Positions 1-8,708 of a stretch of 53,886 nt of DNA are shown in pieces; position 1 is the stretch's first letter, and the number at the start of each line of letters is the position of its first letter. The position numbers and the translations under genes are program-made. This DNA is from Glaciihabitans sp. (GTDB taxonomy: Bacteria > Actinomycetota > Actinomycetes > Actinomycetales > Microbacteriaceae): the NCBI GenBank assembly GCA_025463785.1, contig JAODBD010000015.1, positions 1 through 53,886 on the forward strand. Direction: 5' to 3'. Below the pieces are notes generated by a model. That model did no database searches. It saw only the letters and a program-made list of their open reading frames with translations, and had not been told where the DNA came from.

Positions 1-16
1 AGCATTAACGTGAGTC

Positions 17-77
17 ACGAAGACCTCCGGGAATCGAAATGAGTGTGGTAACCCACTTCGATATCGGAGGTCTTCGT
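17..77. terminator. Long imperfect hairpin, terminator-like
   Basis: Positions 17-29 and 65-77 are exact reverse complements (13 bp). Inside them 33-38 pairs with 57-62 and 45-48 with 53-56, giving one long extended hairpin. No clean T-run follows (only TCTTTC at 77-82). It may end a gene lying left of the window, but a regulatory RNA structure or binding site cannot be excluded. Confidence 0.4.
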
Positions 78-252
78 CTTTCAGCTCACGCCACGCTGAA
101 CACAACGTCCATGGGAACTACAGCTAGGTGTTCATCGAGACCGGGTCGACATCCATCAGTCGGGTGCTGTTGTCTGTTTCGGCGGTTGGCCGGCTAGGGC
201 GTTCGGCTAACATGGGGTTGCTGGTTGCACGTGGGCTTCCGACGACCGAGAC

Positions 253-312
253 GGCCGTCGGCGCTGGCGTCGCGGCCCAGGCTAGAAATGGCCTGTGTTC
301 ATAGCTCCAGCG
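253..312 (+). repeat. 60-bp structured dispersed repeat, copy A
   Basis: This stretch aligns without gaps to 36296-36355 at roughly 80-85% identity. Both copies have an outer pair CGCTGG/CCAGCG (262-267 with 307-312) and an inner hairpin whose loop AGAAAT is identical. One inner stem position is C-G here and A-T in the other copy, a compensatory change that supports a selected structure. This copy stops one base before the tRNA-Gly gene. The family is not one I can name. It may be a REP-like or mobile miniature element, or a structured RNA. Confidence 0.55.
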
Positions 313-313
313 C

Positions 314-384
314 GCGAGTGTAGTTCAATGGCAGAACTTCAGCTTCCCAAGCTGATAGTGCGGGTTCGATTCCCGTCACTCGCT
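314..384 (+). tRNA. tRNA-Gly (anticodon CCC)
   Basis: The sequence folds as a full cloverleaf. The 7-bp acceptor stem is GCGAGTG with CACTCGC. The anticodon stem TCAGC/GCTGA encloses the loop TTCCCAA with anticodon CCC, which reads GGG glycine codons. The T arm is GCGGG-TTCGATT-CCCGT. The discriminator base is T and the CCA end is not encoded. tRNA genes are common integration targets, but I found no second copy of its 3' end inside the window. Confidence 0.93.
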
Positions 385-887
385 CCGATGTCGGTTCTCA
401 AGCGAGATGCCCTTTGTCGGTTCTCAATTCTGATGGGACTTTCTCATCATAAATCATGACCGATATCCTTACTCTGATCAGCAAAGATTAGAAAAGGGCG
501 CCCATTTTTCACTGGTCTCGATAAGCCCCAGCTTGCGAGTCGCGGGGCGCTGAGGACGCCGCCGATACTACGCGGCAACAGTCGGATCATCACCGTACTT
601 AAACGGCGGAGAAGAGACCTGAGCGTGACCAGCTCACCATCTGAAAACAATGAATCCGACCCGATCGGCGCGAGATCGGTGTATGGCGATTCATATCAGC
701 GGGAGCCCACATCACGACAGTATGCGACACATTCTCATTCATCGGCCACCCCTCTTGAACGGGTTGCTGGGTCTGAGGAGCGCGGCAGTGCTTCGAGTTA
801 TGACTACAGGTGTCGTAGTGTGTAGCAATCACGATGCTGACCTCGTCTCCGTGAGGTTAGGTGCGGCCCTGCCGCGAAAGGAGTTCA
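385..887. other. 503-bp stretch without a supported gene
   Basis: Between the tRNA and the RHH gene all reading frames are short, lack a convincing ribosome site and show no recognisable protein. The base composition is less GC-rich than the flanks. It probably carries the promoter of the RHH-CHAT operon, but I could not pick out a clear -35/-10 pair. Confidence 0.5.
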
Positions 888-1544
888 ATGGACCAGCAAG
901 CACAATTTCCCATCTCGTTCCGGCTCAGCGCAGACGAGAGGGCGCTCGTCGCACAGGCTGCACGATTCAAGGAACAGAGCGTTTCCTCGTTCATTCGCGC
1001 CACAGTAGTTGGGACGGCAGCAGCGACAGTCGCAAGCAACCGCGACCGCATCGCCCGCCAGATCGACGAACAGATCAAACAGCTCGAGCGCCAGCGAGAG
1101 GAAGTCATCGCAGGCGATTCGCCCTTACCGACTAGCCCCGGTTTTGACAGCCACGATATTGAACTCGAGCACATGCGCCTGATTGCGAGCGTCACCCTGG
1201 GTGAATCGGTGCACACTCAACGAGGAAGCGAGCCCGTCCCGCTCGATCGTCGTGACTTCCGACTCACTGACAGCCACGTTATCGACGCGATATTGGGTCG
1301 AGAACGCGGCCCAGAGGATCAAGCACCAATTCTGCGCCTCGAACTGATCTCGGACGGTGGCATCCGGGCCGACATAACTGGGCTGCGCCAGGTGGACCCA
1401 GCCGTGCGAGTGGTGGTCGCGATTGGACACCTGCGGATTATTCTCGACCCGCAGGAATCGATCGGCGCCCTTGTTGGCGAGGCCCGCGATGCGGACGGCA
1501 TTGACCTAGCGAGCGTGAAGATAGAGGTGACCGTGCGTGGCTGA
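888..1544 (+). CDS. Ribbon-helix-helix (CopG/DUF1778-like) protein, partner of the CHAT protease
   Basis: The protein has 218 residues. I chose ATG 888 because AAAGGAG lies just upstream; an in-frame start further upstream lacks a site. Residues 7-45 (FRLSADERALVAQAARF, then a second helix with SFIR) look like the RHH DNA-binding fold of DUF1778/CopG antitoxins. Residues about 50-75 are rich in Q, E and R and probably form a coiled coil. The remaining 130 residues form a beta-rich domain that I do not recognise. Its stop overlaps the start of the CHAT gene by 8 bp, so the two are translationally coupled. By analogy with toxin-antitoxin operons it may repress the operon and restrain the protease. 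That role is inferred; only the RHH-like segment and the coupling are seen. Confidence 0.8.
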   Translation: MDQQAQFPISFRLSADERALVAQAARFKEQSVSSFIRATVVGTAAATVASNRDRIARQIDEQIKQLERQREEVIAGDSPLPTSPGFDSHDIELEHMRLIASVTLGESVHTQRGSEPVPLDRRDFRLTDSHVIDAILGRERGPEDQAPILRLELISDGGIRADITGLRQVDPAVRVVVAIGHLRIILDPQESIGALVGEARDADGIDLASVKIEVTVRG

Positions 1545-4497
1545 TGCTTGGGCGCAGCACCTTGAGGAGATTCTTCAACTTGATCCCGCCGCACGCCGAG
1601 CAGGACTCATCGAGCTGTGCGTGAGCGCTGACAACACGGTTCTTCCCTCGTCTGGTAGCAGACGACCACCGTCGAGGCCAGCTTCGGAGCTTGTTCGTTT
1701 AGCTGGAGCCGACCTGCTGGCCGAGGGCTTTTCGGATCGGACGGTCGCACTCGGCCTGGTGTTTGCTCATTGGAAGCGTGAGCGCTCTGACCCGTTGGAT
1801 GCTGAACACTGGGAATTCGTGGACCGCGCGCGCGCGATTGCCGCACGCGGCGCCGATCGTCTGTTTGAGTCATGGTTGCTTGCGACCGGGTCGTCCCAGT
1901 TACACAACACCCAGCGCAGCGGTGAAGCACTGGAATTCGCGGAGGCGGCTCTCAGAGCCTTGAGAGCCACGGGCCCCGAAGACATTGGCCCGTTTGTCGA
2001 TGCGCGCACGCTATTGGGGGACCAGGTTGACCCAGAGATGGTGCGCAGTGTCGTTGGTTACTACACCTGGTCGGCCGTTCGGAAGGCCCGACGCTACACG
2101 GGCGATCTCGATGGCTGGAGGGAGGCAATCGAAGAAGGGGCGGCGGTCTCGCTGCCAGCTCTGGAGTACCGCCCGTCCCTGTACGCGGCAGCGCTGAAGG
2201 CTTCGTACGATCTGCAACGAAGCCTTGGTACCCAGCCCGACCTTTCCTCCCTCGACAACATCAGGCACAGATCCCCCTCGCTCGAGTCGTCCTACCTCGC
2301 GCAGGTTGCCTACAACGCGGAGGCGAGGGGGGACCGCGCGGGCGCCCTCGAGGGGCACAGAGCTCGACTCGACTTTCTGTTGGGCCAGCGGTATGCCGAT
2401 CTAGTCGGTGCGACTCCCGAGACGATCGCCGCACGCATGGCGGAGCTCAGCCTCCCGGAGCGTCGCCATGAGAACTCGATCGCCAATTCCAGTTACGAGA
2501 TGGCAGTCAACCTGATGGAATCAGGTCGAGCTTGGACGAACTCTCACGACCGCGCGGTCGCCCTCTCCTGGCTGAGTCTCAGCACCACTCTGTGGTCAGG
2601 GTGGGGCACGAATGGTTTGCGGGCAGCCAACTATCGCCGCTCCATCTTGCGCATCGCGGAAGATCCCACTGTCGTCGCCGATCTCCTCGAAATCGCGCGC
2701 TTCGCGCCACGACCGGGGTTGCGAATCAATGCGATGTGTCGCACCGCGGAGATGAGCACGACGCATCGAGAGGAAGTGATCGCCCAACTCGACTCCATGA
2801 TCAACGAGCCGCTGGGCGCTGGACGCGCCCGACTCCTGGCGACACGGGCGTGGATCACCCGGCCCGGCACGGAATCGTACGACAGGAGAAGCACCGAGGA
2901 CGCGAACGAGGTCTTTACGCTCCTTCCGAGTAAGCCCGCCGGGTCACTTGAATATCTCGCGAAAGCAGCACACGTCCTGGCTGCCGGCGCTGAGCTGGAC
3001 GGCGACGTCGCGGCCCAGCGAGGGGCGATCCGTGAAGGATTGATGGCGGTTGGGCGCATGATTCTGAACGCGACAACTCCCGAGCAGCGGATCTACCTCG
3101 CTGGCATCTGGTCCCCAACCATTCGCGCAGCCCTTGATTTTGCTGAACGGTATGCAGACGCGGACCTGGCCGATCTCACCGCCGAGATCGTCCGTCGCGA
3201 CGGGATTGGGACGCTGCTTGCCGGCGTTGCAGCAAACCCGCTCACGCCGACCGAAAGTGCGGAGGCGGCTGCGGGGGCAAACTCAGCGGATAGGAAGGAT
3301 GGTGAAGCCCTAACCTCGGGGACTGAGACCACGGCACCGTCCGACGACGGAGACGAGGAAGGCAACCGCAGGGCGAGAGATGCCGGCGACGACCTGATCG
3401 GTGAGCAGAACGTGGCAGCCTATGAGGCTGCCGAGAAGCTGCTGGGTCCGCTCGGGAGCCTGGTCGACCCGGGCTCGCTGTACGCCGCTCGAGCCGCAGC
3501 GCTCGTGGGGATGATCCCGAACACAAAACCTGTCTTTGTCCTGCAGCTCCTGCCCTCGACGATCCCCCTGATCACTTCGCTGAACGGACCACGCCTCTAC
3601 CGACGTCTCACCTGGCGTGACAGCGACGGCGCGCACGAGATTGTCGACTCGGTCGACCTGCCAGCTGGATTGATCGGTGAACCCAGACCGGACGATCTAC
3701 GAATCTGGACGGACCCGGCGGCGCTATTTCCGCCCCCGCTGACTGAAGCCCTACTTCGCTCAACGCCGCAGTCTCCCCTTCGACTTCTGGTCATTCCGAC
3801 CGGGCTGTTTCACATCCAGTTCGACTGCCTTTGGATCGGCGCGCACACCCTACTGGAGGTTGCGCTGACGTCAATCCACACCTCCTTGACCGCAGTTCAG
3901 CATGCCCTGTCCACCACGTCCGACGCCCCCGCCGCCGGTTCCATGGCGGTCTTCGACACAGAGCGACTGCCAGCGACCAAGCGGGAACACCAGGCGCTGA
4001 AGAAATACTTCCCGGAGGTTCTGGATCCAACGGACATCCCCGGATTGCGAGCTCTCAACAACTCCGACCGAACACTCATACTCTTCGCATTCGGTGTTCA
4101 CGGCACAGACGACGACAAAGGCTGGGGTCAGCTCAAGCAATTCCCCGACGGCACCTGGATGAGCGCCGCGGAAGCGCTCACCTTCCGCTATCCCGAACTG
4201 TGCGTGCTCGCCTCTTGCTACAGCCGGGTGCGGATCGAAGGCGTTGGACATGCAGGATTCCCGACCGCAATGTTCGCCCGCGGAGCAAGAACCATCATTG
4301 GGTCGATAGGAAAGCTCTACGACACCGACACGTCCCACATCCTGAAACTCTTCTACGCCGAGTTGGCCGCAACAGGTAATCCAGTAGCCGCTCTGCGCTC
4401 CGCTCGACTTGAATGGATCGCCCAGGAACCACATTCGCGGCGCGATGCATACGAGACCTGGGGGCGACTGGTGGTTTACGGGGGCGCCCACTACTAA
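1537..4497 (+). CDS. Helical-repeat protein with C-terminal CHAT caspase-like protease domain
   Basis: The protein has 986 residues. GTG 1537 is preceded by GAGGTG six bases upstream and lies inside the end of the RHH gene. Residues 1 to about 560 are helical and TPR-like (segments such as EALEFAEAALRALRA), without a clear canonical TPR consensus. An acidic, low-complexity linker covers about 570-625. From about 690 on the sequence matches the CHAT peptidase family: His855 in FGVHG and Cys894 in VLASCYS form the expected His/Cys dyad, followed by GFPTAMFARGARTIIGS and the conserved C-terminal helix region. CHAT enzymes cleave proteins in some defence and cell-death systems, for example the TPR-CHAT subunit of type III-E CRISPR. 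There is no signal peptide or membrane helix, so it acts in the cytosol. Substrate and trigger are unknown. Confidence 0.88.
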   Translation: MADAWAQHLEEILQLDPAARRAGLIELCVSADNTVLPSSGSRRPPSRPASELVRLAGADLLAEGFSDRTVALGLVFAHWKRERSDPLDAEHWEFVDRARAIAARGADRLFESWLLATGSSQLHNTQRSGEALEFAEAALRALRATGPEDIGPFVDARTLLGDQVDPEMVRSVVGYYTWSAVRKARRYTGDLDGWREAIEEGAAVSLPALEYRPSLYAAALKASYDLQRSLGTQPDLSSLDNIRHRSPSLESSYLAQVAYNAEARGDRAGALEGHRARLDFLLGQRYADLVGATPETIAARMAELSLPERRHENSIANSSYEMAVNLMESGRAWTNSHDRAVALSWLSLSTTLWSGWGTNGLRAANYRRSILRIAEDPTVVADLLEIARFAPRPGLRINAMCRTAEMSTTHREEVIAQLDSMINEPLGAGRARLLATRAWITRPGTESYDRRSTEDANEVFTLLPSKPAGSLEYLAKAAHVLAAGAELDGDVAAQRGAIREGLMAVGRMILNATTPEQRIYLAGIWSPTIRAALDFAERYADADLADLTAEIVRRDGIGTLLAGVAANPLTPTESAEAAAGANSADRKDGEALTSGTETTAPSDDGDEEGNRRARDAGDDLIGEQNVAAYEAAEKLLGPLGSLVDPGSLYAARAAALVGMIPNTKPVFVLQLLPSTIPLITSLNGPRLYRRLTWRDSDGAHEIVDSVDLPAGLIGEPRPDDLRIWTDPAALFPPPLTEALLRSTPQSPLRLLVIPTGLFHIQFDCLWIGAHTLLEVALTSIHTSLTAVQHALSTTSDAPAAGSMAVFDTERLPATKREHQALKKYFPEVLDPTDIPGLRALNNSDRTLILFAFGVHGTDDDKGWGQLKQFPDGTWMSAAEALTFRYPELCVLASCYSRVRIEGVGHAGFPTAMFARGARTIIGSIGKLYDTDTSHILKLFYAELAATGNPVAALRSARLEWIAQEPHSRRDAYETWGRLVVYGGAHY

Positions 4498-4571
4498 ACC
4501 GCCGAGCCAAGCCCGGCTATTTTCTTTCGTCCAGCTATTGTAGTTATTACTTCTGGTGGTGTAGATATGAC

Positions 4572-4595
4572 TACAGAGCGCGATCGCGCTCTGTA
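4572..4595. promoter_or_regulatory. Perfect 24-bp palindrome upstream of the secreted lectin gene
   Basis: The sequence reads identically on both strands across 24 bases (half-site TACAGAGCGCGA). It sits 33 bp before the ATG at 4629 and about 75 bp after the CHAT stop. An even, spacer-free palindrome is typical of an operator for a dimeric regulator, and no T-run follows. It could also fold as a hairpin in the leader of the lectin mRNA. Confidence 0.5.
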
Positions 4596-4628
4596 CTCAA
4601 CAGATCGATTCACCCGAAGGAGTAAGTC

Positions 4629-5921
4629 ATGAAGATCTTCCGCACGGCCGAGTACGTCGGTCGAAATCGGGATTCCGCAACAGGGGAGGACCGCTCCCCA
4701 CGGCGTGCTGCACCGCCGCTGCGCCCGGTCGCTGTTCTCGTTGCTCTGCTGCTGATGGTGCTCGGGGCCCAGAGCCTCACCACGGCGACGGCGAGCGCAG
4801 CGACCACGGGGCGGGTGATGGCCACCACCCAACGCATGTCCGCGGCCACCCTGAACTCGAGCCAGAACGGCTGGTATGCCGCTGGCAGCGCCGTGGCATT
4901 GAGTTGCTTCGTCCGAGGCCAGTCAGTGAAGGGCTATTACAGCCCCTATATCGCTGGTGGGTGGGACAATCTTTGGTACAAAGCCAGCGACGGATATTTC
5001 CTGGCTGATGTGGACCTCAGCACGGGGAGCAACAACCCGGTCACCGGCGCCTGCGGCTCTTCCGCCCCGGCTCCTGCTGCGGTTTCCGTTGATACCAACA
5101 CCTGGTTCATGCTGACGGCGCGAAACAGCGGAAAGGTCGTCGACGTTCGCGGCGCCAGCTCCTCGAACGGCACCGCCGTGCAGCAGTACTCCATCAACCG
5201 CACCAATGCGCAGCTGTGGCGTTTCGTTTCCACAGACAGCGGCTACTACCGGATCGTTAGTGCCCTGAACGGAAACGACGTGCTCGACGTCAGCGGGGGT
5301 GGCACCGGTAACGGCAGCCGAGTGCAGATCTGGGGCTGGGCAGGCGGCACGAACCAGCAGTGGCTTCCGGTGGATGCTGGCAACGGTTACCTCACGCTGA
5401 TGCCGCGTCACGTGACCTCTCGTTGCCTGGACGTTCCGGGCGGGTCAACCAGTTCGAGTGTGCAACTGCAGATTTGGGACTGCAACGGCACCGCGTCCCA
5501 GCAGTACCTGCCGACGGCCGTCGGCACAATCGGGGACCCGCGGGCAGCGAACGCGGTTGCATGGGGCGTGTCCTTGGCGAACGCACGGTCAACGTCCTAC
5601 CCGGGCCTGTGCGAGAAGTTCGTTGAGAACGCCTACAACACCACCGGCAAGTACCCGACGGCGATCGCCGCATTCAACTCCTTGAAGGCGGGCGGAGCGA
5701 TCCACACCACCAGCACGACTATCCCAATCGGCGCTCTCGTCTTCTCGGAATACGTGCCCTGGGATGGTGGCTCCGGCCACGTGGAGCTCTCCGAAGGCAA
5801 CGGTAGGTACGTGAGCGGAGGAGCTTCGACCAGTAGCGCCGTCAACGTTGCCGAGTACGATCACCTGTCCACGGGCTTCCTCGGTTGGGCGTATGCGCCC
5901 GCGTCTTGGCCCGGTCGCTAA
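4629..5921 (+). CDS. Secreted ricin-type lectin with C-terminal cysteine-peptidase/amidase-like domain
   Basis: The protein has 430 residues. AAGGAG lies eight bases before ATG 4629. Residues 33-59 form a hydrophobic export signal ending near TASAAT, after an unusually long 32-residue N-region. Residues about 62-140 may be SH3-like. Residues about 152-305 form a beta-trefoil ricin-type lectin with QxW-type repeats (AQLWRF, NQQWLP, SQQYLP). The last 120 residues contain Cys328 (PGLCEKF) and His384 (GGSGHVEL), the arrangement of NlpC/P60- or CHAP-type peptidoglycan hydrolases. I expect a secreted enzyme that binds a polysaccharide and cuts peptide or amide bonds. A strong hairpin follows the stop. 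The peptidase class is inferred from spacing and motif only. Confidence 0.78.
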   Translation: MKIFRTAEYVGRNRDSATGEDRSPRRAAPPLRPVAVLVALLLMVLGAQSLTTATASAATTGRVMATTQRMSAATLNSSQNGWYAAGSAVALSCFVRGQSVKGYYSPYIAGGWDNLWYKASDGYFLADVDLSTGSNNPVTGACGSSAPAPAAVSVDTNTWFMLTARNSGKVVDVRGASSSNGTAVQQYSINRTNAQLWRFVSTDSGYYRIVSALNGNDVLDVSGGGTGNGSRVQIWGWAGGTNQQWLPVDAGNGYLTLMPRHVTSRCLDVPGGSTSSSVQLQIWDCNGTASQQYLPTAVGTIGDPRAANAVAWGVSLANARSTSYPGLCEKFVENAYNTTGKYPTAIAAFNSLKAGGAIHTTSTTIPIGALVFSEYVPWDGGSGHVELSEGNGRYVSGGASTSSAVNVAEYDHLSTGFLGWAYAPASWPGR

Positions 5922-5929
5922 ATACACCT

Positions 5930-5970
5930 CAAGGCGGCCCCACCTGCACCTTGCAGGTGGGGCCGCCTTG
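5930..5970. terminator. Perfect 19-bp stem hairpin downstream of the lectin gene
   Basis: Positions 5930-5948 pair perfectly with 5952-5970 across a 3-nt loop, starting nine bases after the stop codon. There is no T-run on either side, but the stem is very stable and probably ends or protects the transcript. Confidence 0.7.
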
Positions 5971-6088
5971 CCGTTCGCGCGGCTCCCGGACGGCATCGAC
6001 TGGGACTGCGCCATCGCCGCCATCCGCGACAGCGGACGGCGTGACGCTGACAATCGCACAGTTCGAATGGTGGAACGCAGGAAAGTGA

Positions 6089-6469
6089 ACGAAGCGCCTC
6101 ATTACTGACCCCAACTCGGTCTCGCTTTCCGAAGTAGGCCTGTCCGAACAGGCTCTGACGGTGACCTTTGACTCAGCTGTGGTCCCGTCTCAAATGTTGG
6201 TCAGCGTGTTTGACAGAGTTGATGCCCAGGGATTGCCCACATCGCAGACGGGCCGCATCATTGATTGCCTCAGGTCCGGCCTCTGCGAGGTCACTCCCGG
6301 GCGCGAAAATCTGACAGTAAAAATTGGCAATTCGCGCTCAGCAAAGATCGTTGTTTTTCGGCTTGCTTACGTTCACGCCGGTCCGCCAGACTCGACCGGC
6401 ACCGCAACGCCACCCATAATGCTGTCTGCTTCCTGGGCATTGAGGATCACCGCACCCGCAGGACGTTGA
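6089..6469 (+). pseudogene. Possible remnant of a small secreted-type protein gene
   Basis: The frame is open from 6089 to the TGA at 6467-6469 and reads as plausible protein (VSLSEVGLSEQALTVTFDS, later LSASWALRI). The same frame upstream, up to about 6085, also reads as protein-like (TLTIAQFEWWNAGK) but is broken by TGA at 6086. No start codon with a ribosome site is visible. I cannot name the family. It may be a decayed gene or chance coding; codon use is less GC-biased than in neighbours. Confidence 0.3.
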
Positions 6470-6536
6470 TAGGTAACCGTGCCCAGCCTGGCAGCGTGCT
6501 AGCCGGTGGGACATGGAGCTGTCGTCCCGTAGGACG

Positions 6537-8468
6537 CTAGTTCGCGGGCTTGACCGCCTTCGTCGGTGCGCTCGTCTCGACCTCCGATTCGCCCTGCGAC
6601 TCGAACGCCGTAACCGTGCCGGTGACCTCAACGGCCAAGAGTGCACCCAGATCTTCGGCCGTCGGTGTGTACGTCGGTGCCGTCGCCTTCGGGATCTCGG
6701 CGCCATCCCGCATCCACTGATAGGTCAGGATGATCACGCCCGGCTTCCACTTGCCCGGGTGAGCGATGAGCGATGAGCCCACTCGGGCGAGGCCACTGAT
6801 TCGCGGCGTGCCCGGCGTGATCGAATACGGTTTCAGGGTCGTGTTGACTCCTGTCGTTGCCTTTCCATTGACCACAAACACCCGCGTCGCACTCGCCTGG
6901 GTTTTCTTGTTCTTCCACCACTGGCTCAGGAACCCGGGGCCCTCCGATCCAAAGAACACGGTGTACGCGCCCGGAGCCACGTTCGCGAACGAGTAGTTGC
7001 CCGACGCATCCGTCACCGTTTCAAACGGGGGGATGTCGCTGTGGCCCTGAACTTCGTCTGATGACCAGATCGTGACATCCACGTACGCGTCTGGTGTCGG
7101 AGTGCGCCCGCCAGCCAACACTGTGCCGCTCAGCGTCGAACCGACGATGAGCTGCTGGTCGATGCCCGTGAGGGCCTGGCCAGCGGTCAGAGTAAGAGTT
7201 TGGGCGCCTGTCTGGATGAAGGACCCGCCCCACCACTCAATGTCGACGGCATTCGAGCCGAAAGGTGGACTGATGCTAACTGAGTAGCTCCCGGGCGGGA
7301 GATTCGCCACGGTGAATTTGCCTTGGTCATCTGTCTGCCCGTTTGCCACAGGACCGCCACCCGCCGCTTCGTAAAGGGCAATCTGAGCACCCGCGAGGCC
7401 AACCGTGGGGCTGCCAGGGGCGTAGATAGTGCCGCTTACGCTTGCGCCGGCAACTAGATCGCCGTTGATGCCAGCGACGGCCTGGTCCGTGACCACCACT
7501 GGAGTTGCCTGAGCTCTAGAGTTCGCGTTCTGCCAATACTGCGGCGCGTAAGTTCCGCCGTCGGGCGACTGGAACAGCACGGTGTATGAGTCCGGTGGCA
7601 GTGCGGAGAGCGTGTAGTTGCCATCGGCGTCCGTGGTCGCGCTCGCGTACGTCTCGCTGTTGCGGCCAGTTGCGATGACGATCGCCCCAGCGAGTGGCGC
7701 ATCAGGCGACCCGGCGGCGTCAACAGTACCGCTGATCGTCGCACCCACCAGTAGGTGCGCGTCGATGCCAGTGACCGAACCTGCGGCTGGCAAATTGAAT
7801 GCATCAGAGTCCGCGAACGACGGTTCGTTATTCCACCACTGCAGGGTGTGAACATTGTCGTTCGGAGTAAAACGCACCTGGTACTGGCCGGCCGGCAGAC
7901 CCACAATGCTGTAGTTGCCATTCGCATCCGTTTGCACATCGCCGTAGCCGCTGCCGTCCTTCGACTGGGCAGAGACGTCGACGTTCGCGAGGCCATCCCC
8001 CAAGGCATCCACACCATCGACGGTGCCGCTGATGGTTGCGCCGGCCTTAAGCACAGCGTCGTAGCCGATCAGAACGTCGCCGTCGGCGATGGTGAATTGG
8101 GTGGGTTGCTCTGAGCCAGCCGCGTTCTGCCACCACTGAATGAGGTAGTTCACCCCGTTCTCGGGTTGGAACGTGAGCGTGTAGGTGTTCGCCGGGATTC
8201 CTGAGAACGAATATCGTCCGTCGTCGCCTGTCGTCGTGGTGTCGAAGTAGGTGCCATCCTCGGACGAAAGCTGAACTTCGATGCCAGCGACGCCAACACC
8301 CGCAGTGTCAGAACCCGTTACTGTCCCGCTCAGACTCGCCGTGCCCCCGTCAGCAAACGCGGCGGATGTCCCTCCCGTACTTATGAGCAATGCGGCGACG
8401 AGCGCGATTACCACCGCGAAAGCTCTGACCGGGCTGGAGCGACGAGAAACGAGAGCGGAGTTGTTCAT
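6537..8468 (-). CDS. Secreted multidomain protein: five carboxypeptidase-regulatory-like repeats plus one Ig-like module
   Basis: The protein has 643 residues from the ATG at 8468, chosen because the signal peptide (LVSRRSSPVRAFAVVIALVA and on to SAAFADG) follows it directly; an ATG 48 bp upstream is also in frame. Five repeats of about 100 residues each begin with a G-A-x-[IVL]-SGT[VI] strand, carry GxYSxxxLPxGxYTVxF and a W-rich turn (IQWWQN, LQWWNN, PQYWQN, IEWWGG, SQWWKN). They resemble the carboxypeptidase regulatory-like fold used as rigid spacers in cell-surface proteins. The last 95 residues form an Ig-like module with TYQWMRDGAEIP and TYTPTAEDLG, the same type found in the protein at 25536-27092. 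No sortase motif or C-terminal anchor is visible. Adhesion or substrate binding is inferred. Confidence 0.85.
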   Translation of the reverse strand: MNNSALVSRRSSPVRAFAVVIALVAALLISTGGTSAAFADGGTASLSGTVTGSDTAGVGVAGIEVQLSSEDGTYFDTTTTGDDGRYSFSGIPANTYTLTFQPENGVNYLIQWWQNAAGSEQPTQFTIADGDVLIGYDAVLKAGATISGTVDGVDALGDGLANVDVSAQSKDGSGYGDVQTDANGNYSIVGLPAGQYQVRFTPNDNVHTLQWWNNEPSFADSDAFNLPAAGSVTGIDAHLLVGATISGTVDAAGSPDAPLAGAIVIATGRNSETYASATTDADGNYTLSALPPDSYTVLFQSPDGGTYAPQYWQNANSRAQATPVVVTDQAVAGINGDLVAGASVSGTIYAPGSPTVGLAGAQIALYEAAGGGPVANGQTDDQGKFTVANLPPGSYSVSISPPFGSNAVDIEWWGGSFIQTGAQTLTLTAGQALTGIDQQLIVGSTLSGTVLAGGRTPTPDAYVDVTIWSSDEVQGHSDIPPFETVTDASGNYSFANVAPGAYTVFFGSEGPGFLSQWWKNKKTQASATRVFVVNGKATTGVNTTLKPYSITPGTPRISGLARVGSSLIAHPGKWKPGVIILTYQWMRDGAEIPKATAPTYTPTAEDLGALLAVEVTGTVTAFESQGESEVETSAPTKAVKPAN

Positions 8469-8708
8469 GGGCGGAGTCCACCTTGCGACGAATGCGAGCA
8501 GGAATTTCGCGCACATCGCGCGGTCTCGATAGGCGGAGCCGTCCCGATAGTCGAAGTATATTCAGCCGTGCGAACGCCCCGCAAGTAATGCCTTCAGGTG
8601 GCCCGGCCGGTCGAGGCAGACCTGGACTTCGTCGATGGCACTTCAGAGCTAGCCGCCGGAGCTCAGGAGGTCATCAAGACGCGCCCGAGCAGCTTCGGCC
8701 GGTGAGGA

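Noticed and set aside
314-384. tRNA-Gly as attachment site of an integrated island
   Set aside because: No integrase gene and no second copy of the tRNA 3' end is visible in the window.
650-1135. 161-residue reading frame before and across the RHH gene
   Set aside because: It has no ribosome site, reads as low-similarity sequence, and overlaps the well-supported RHH gene in another frame.
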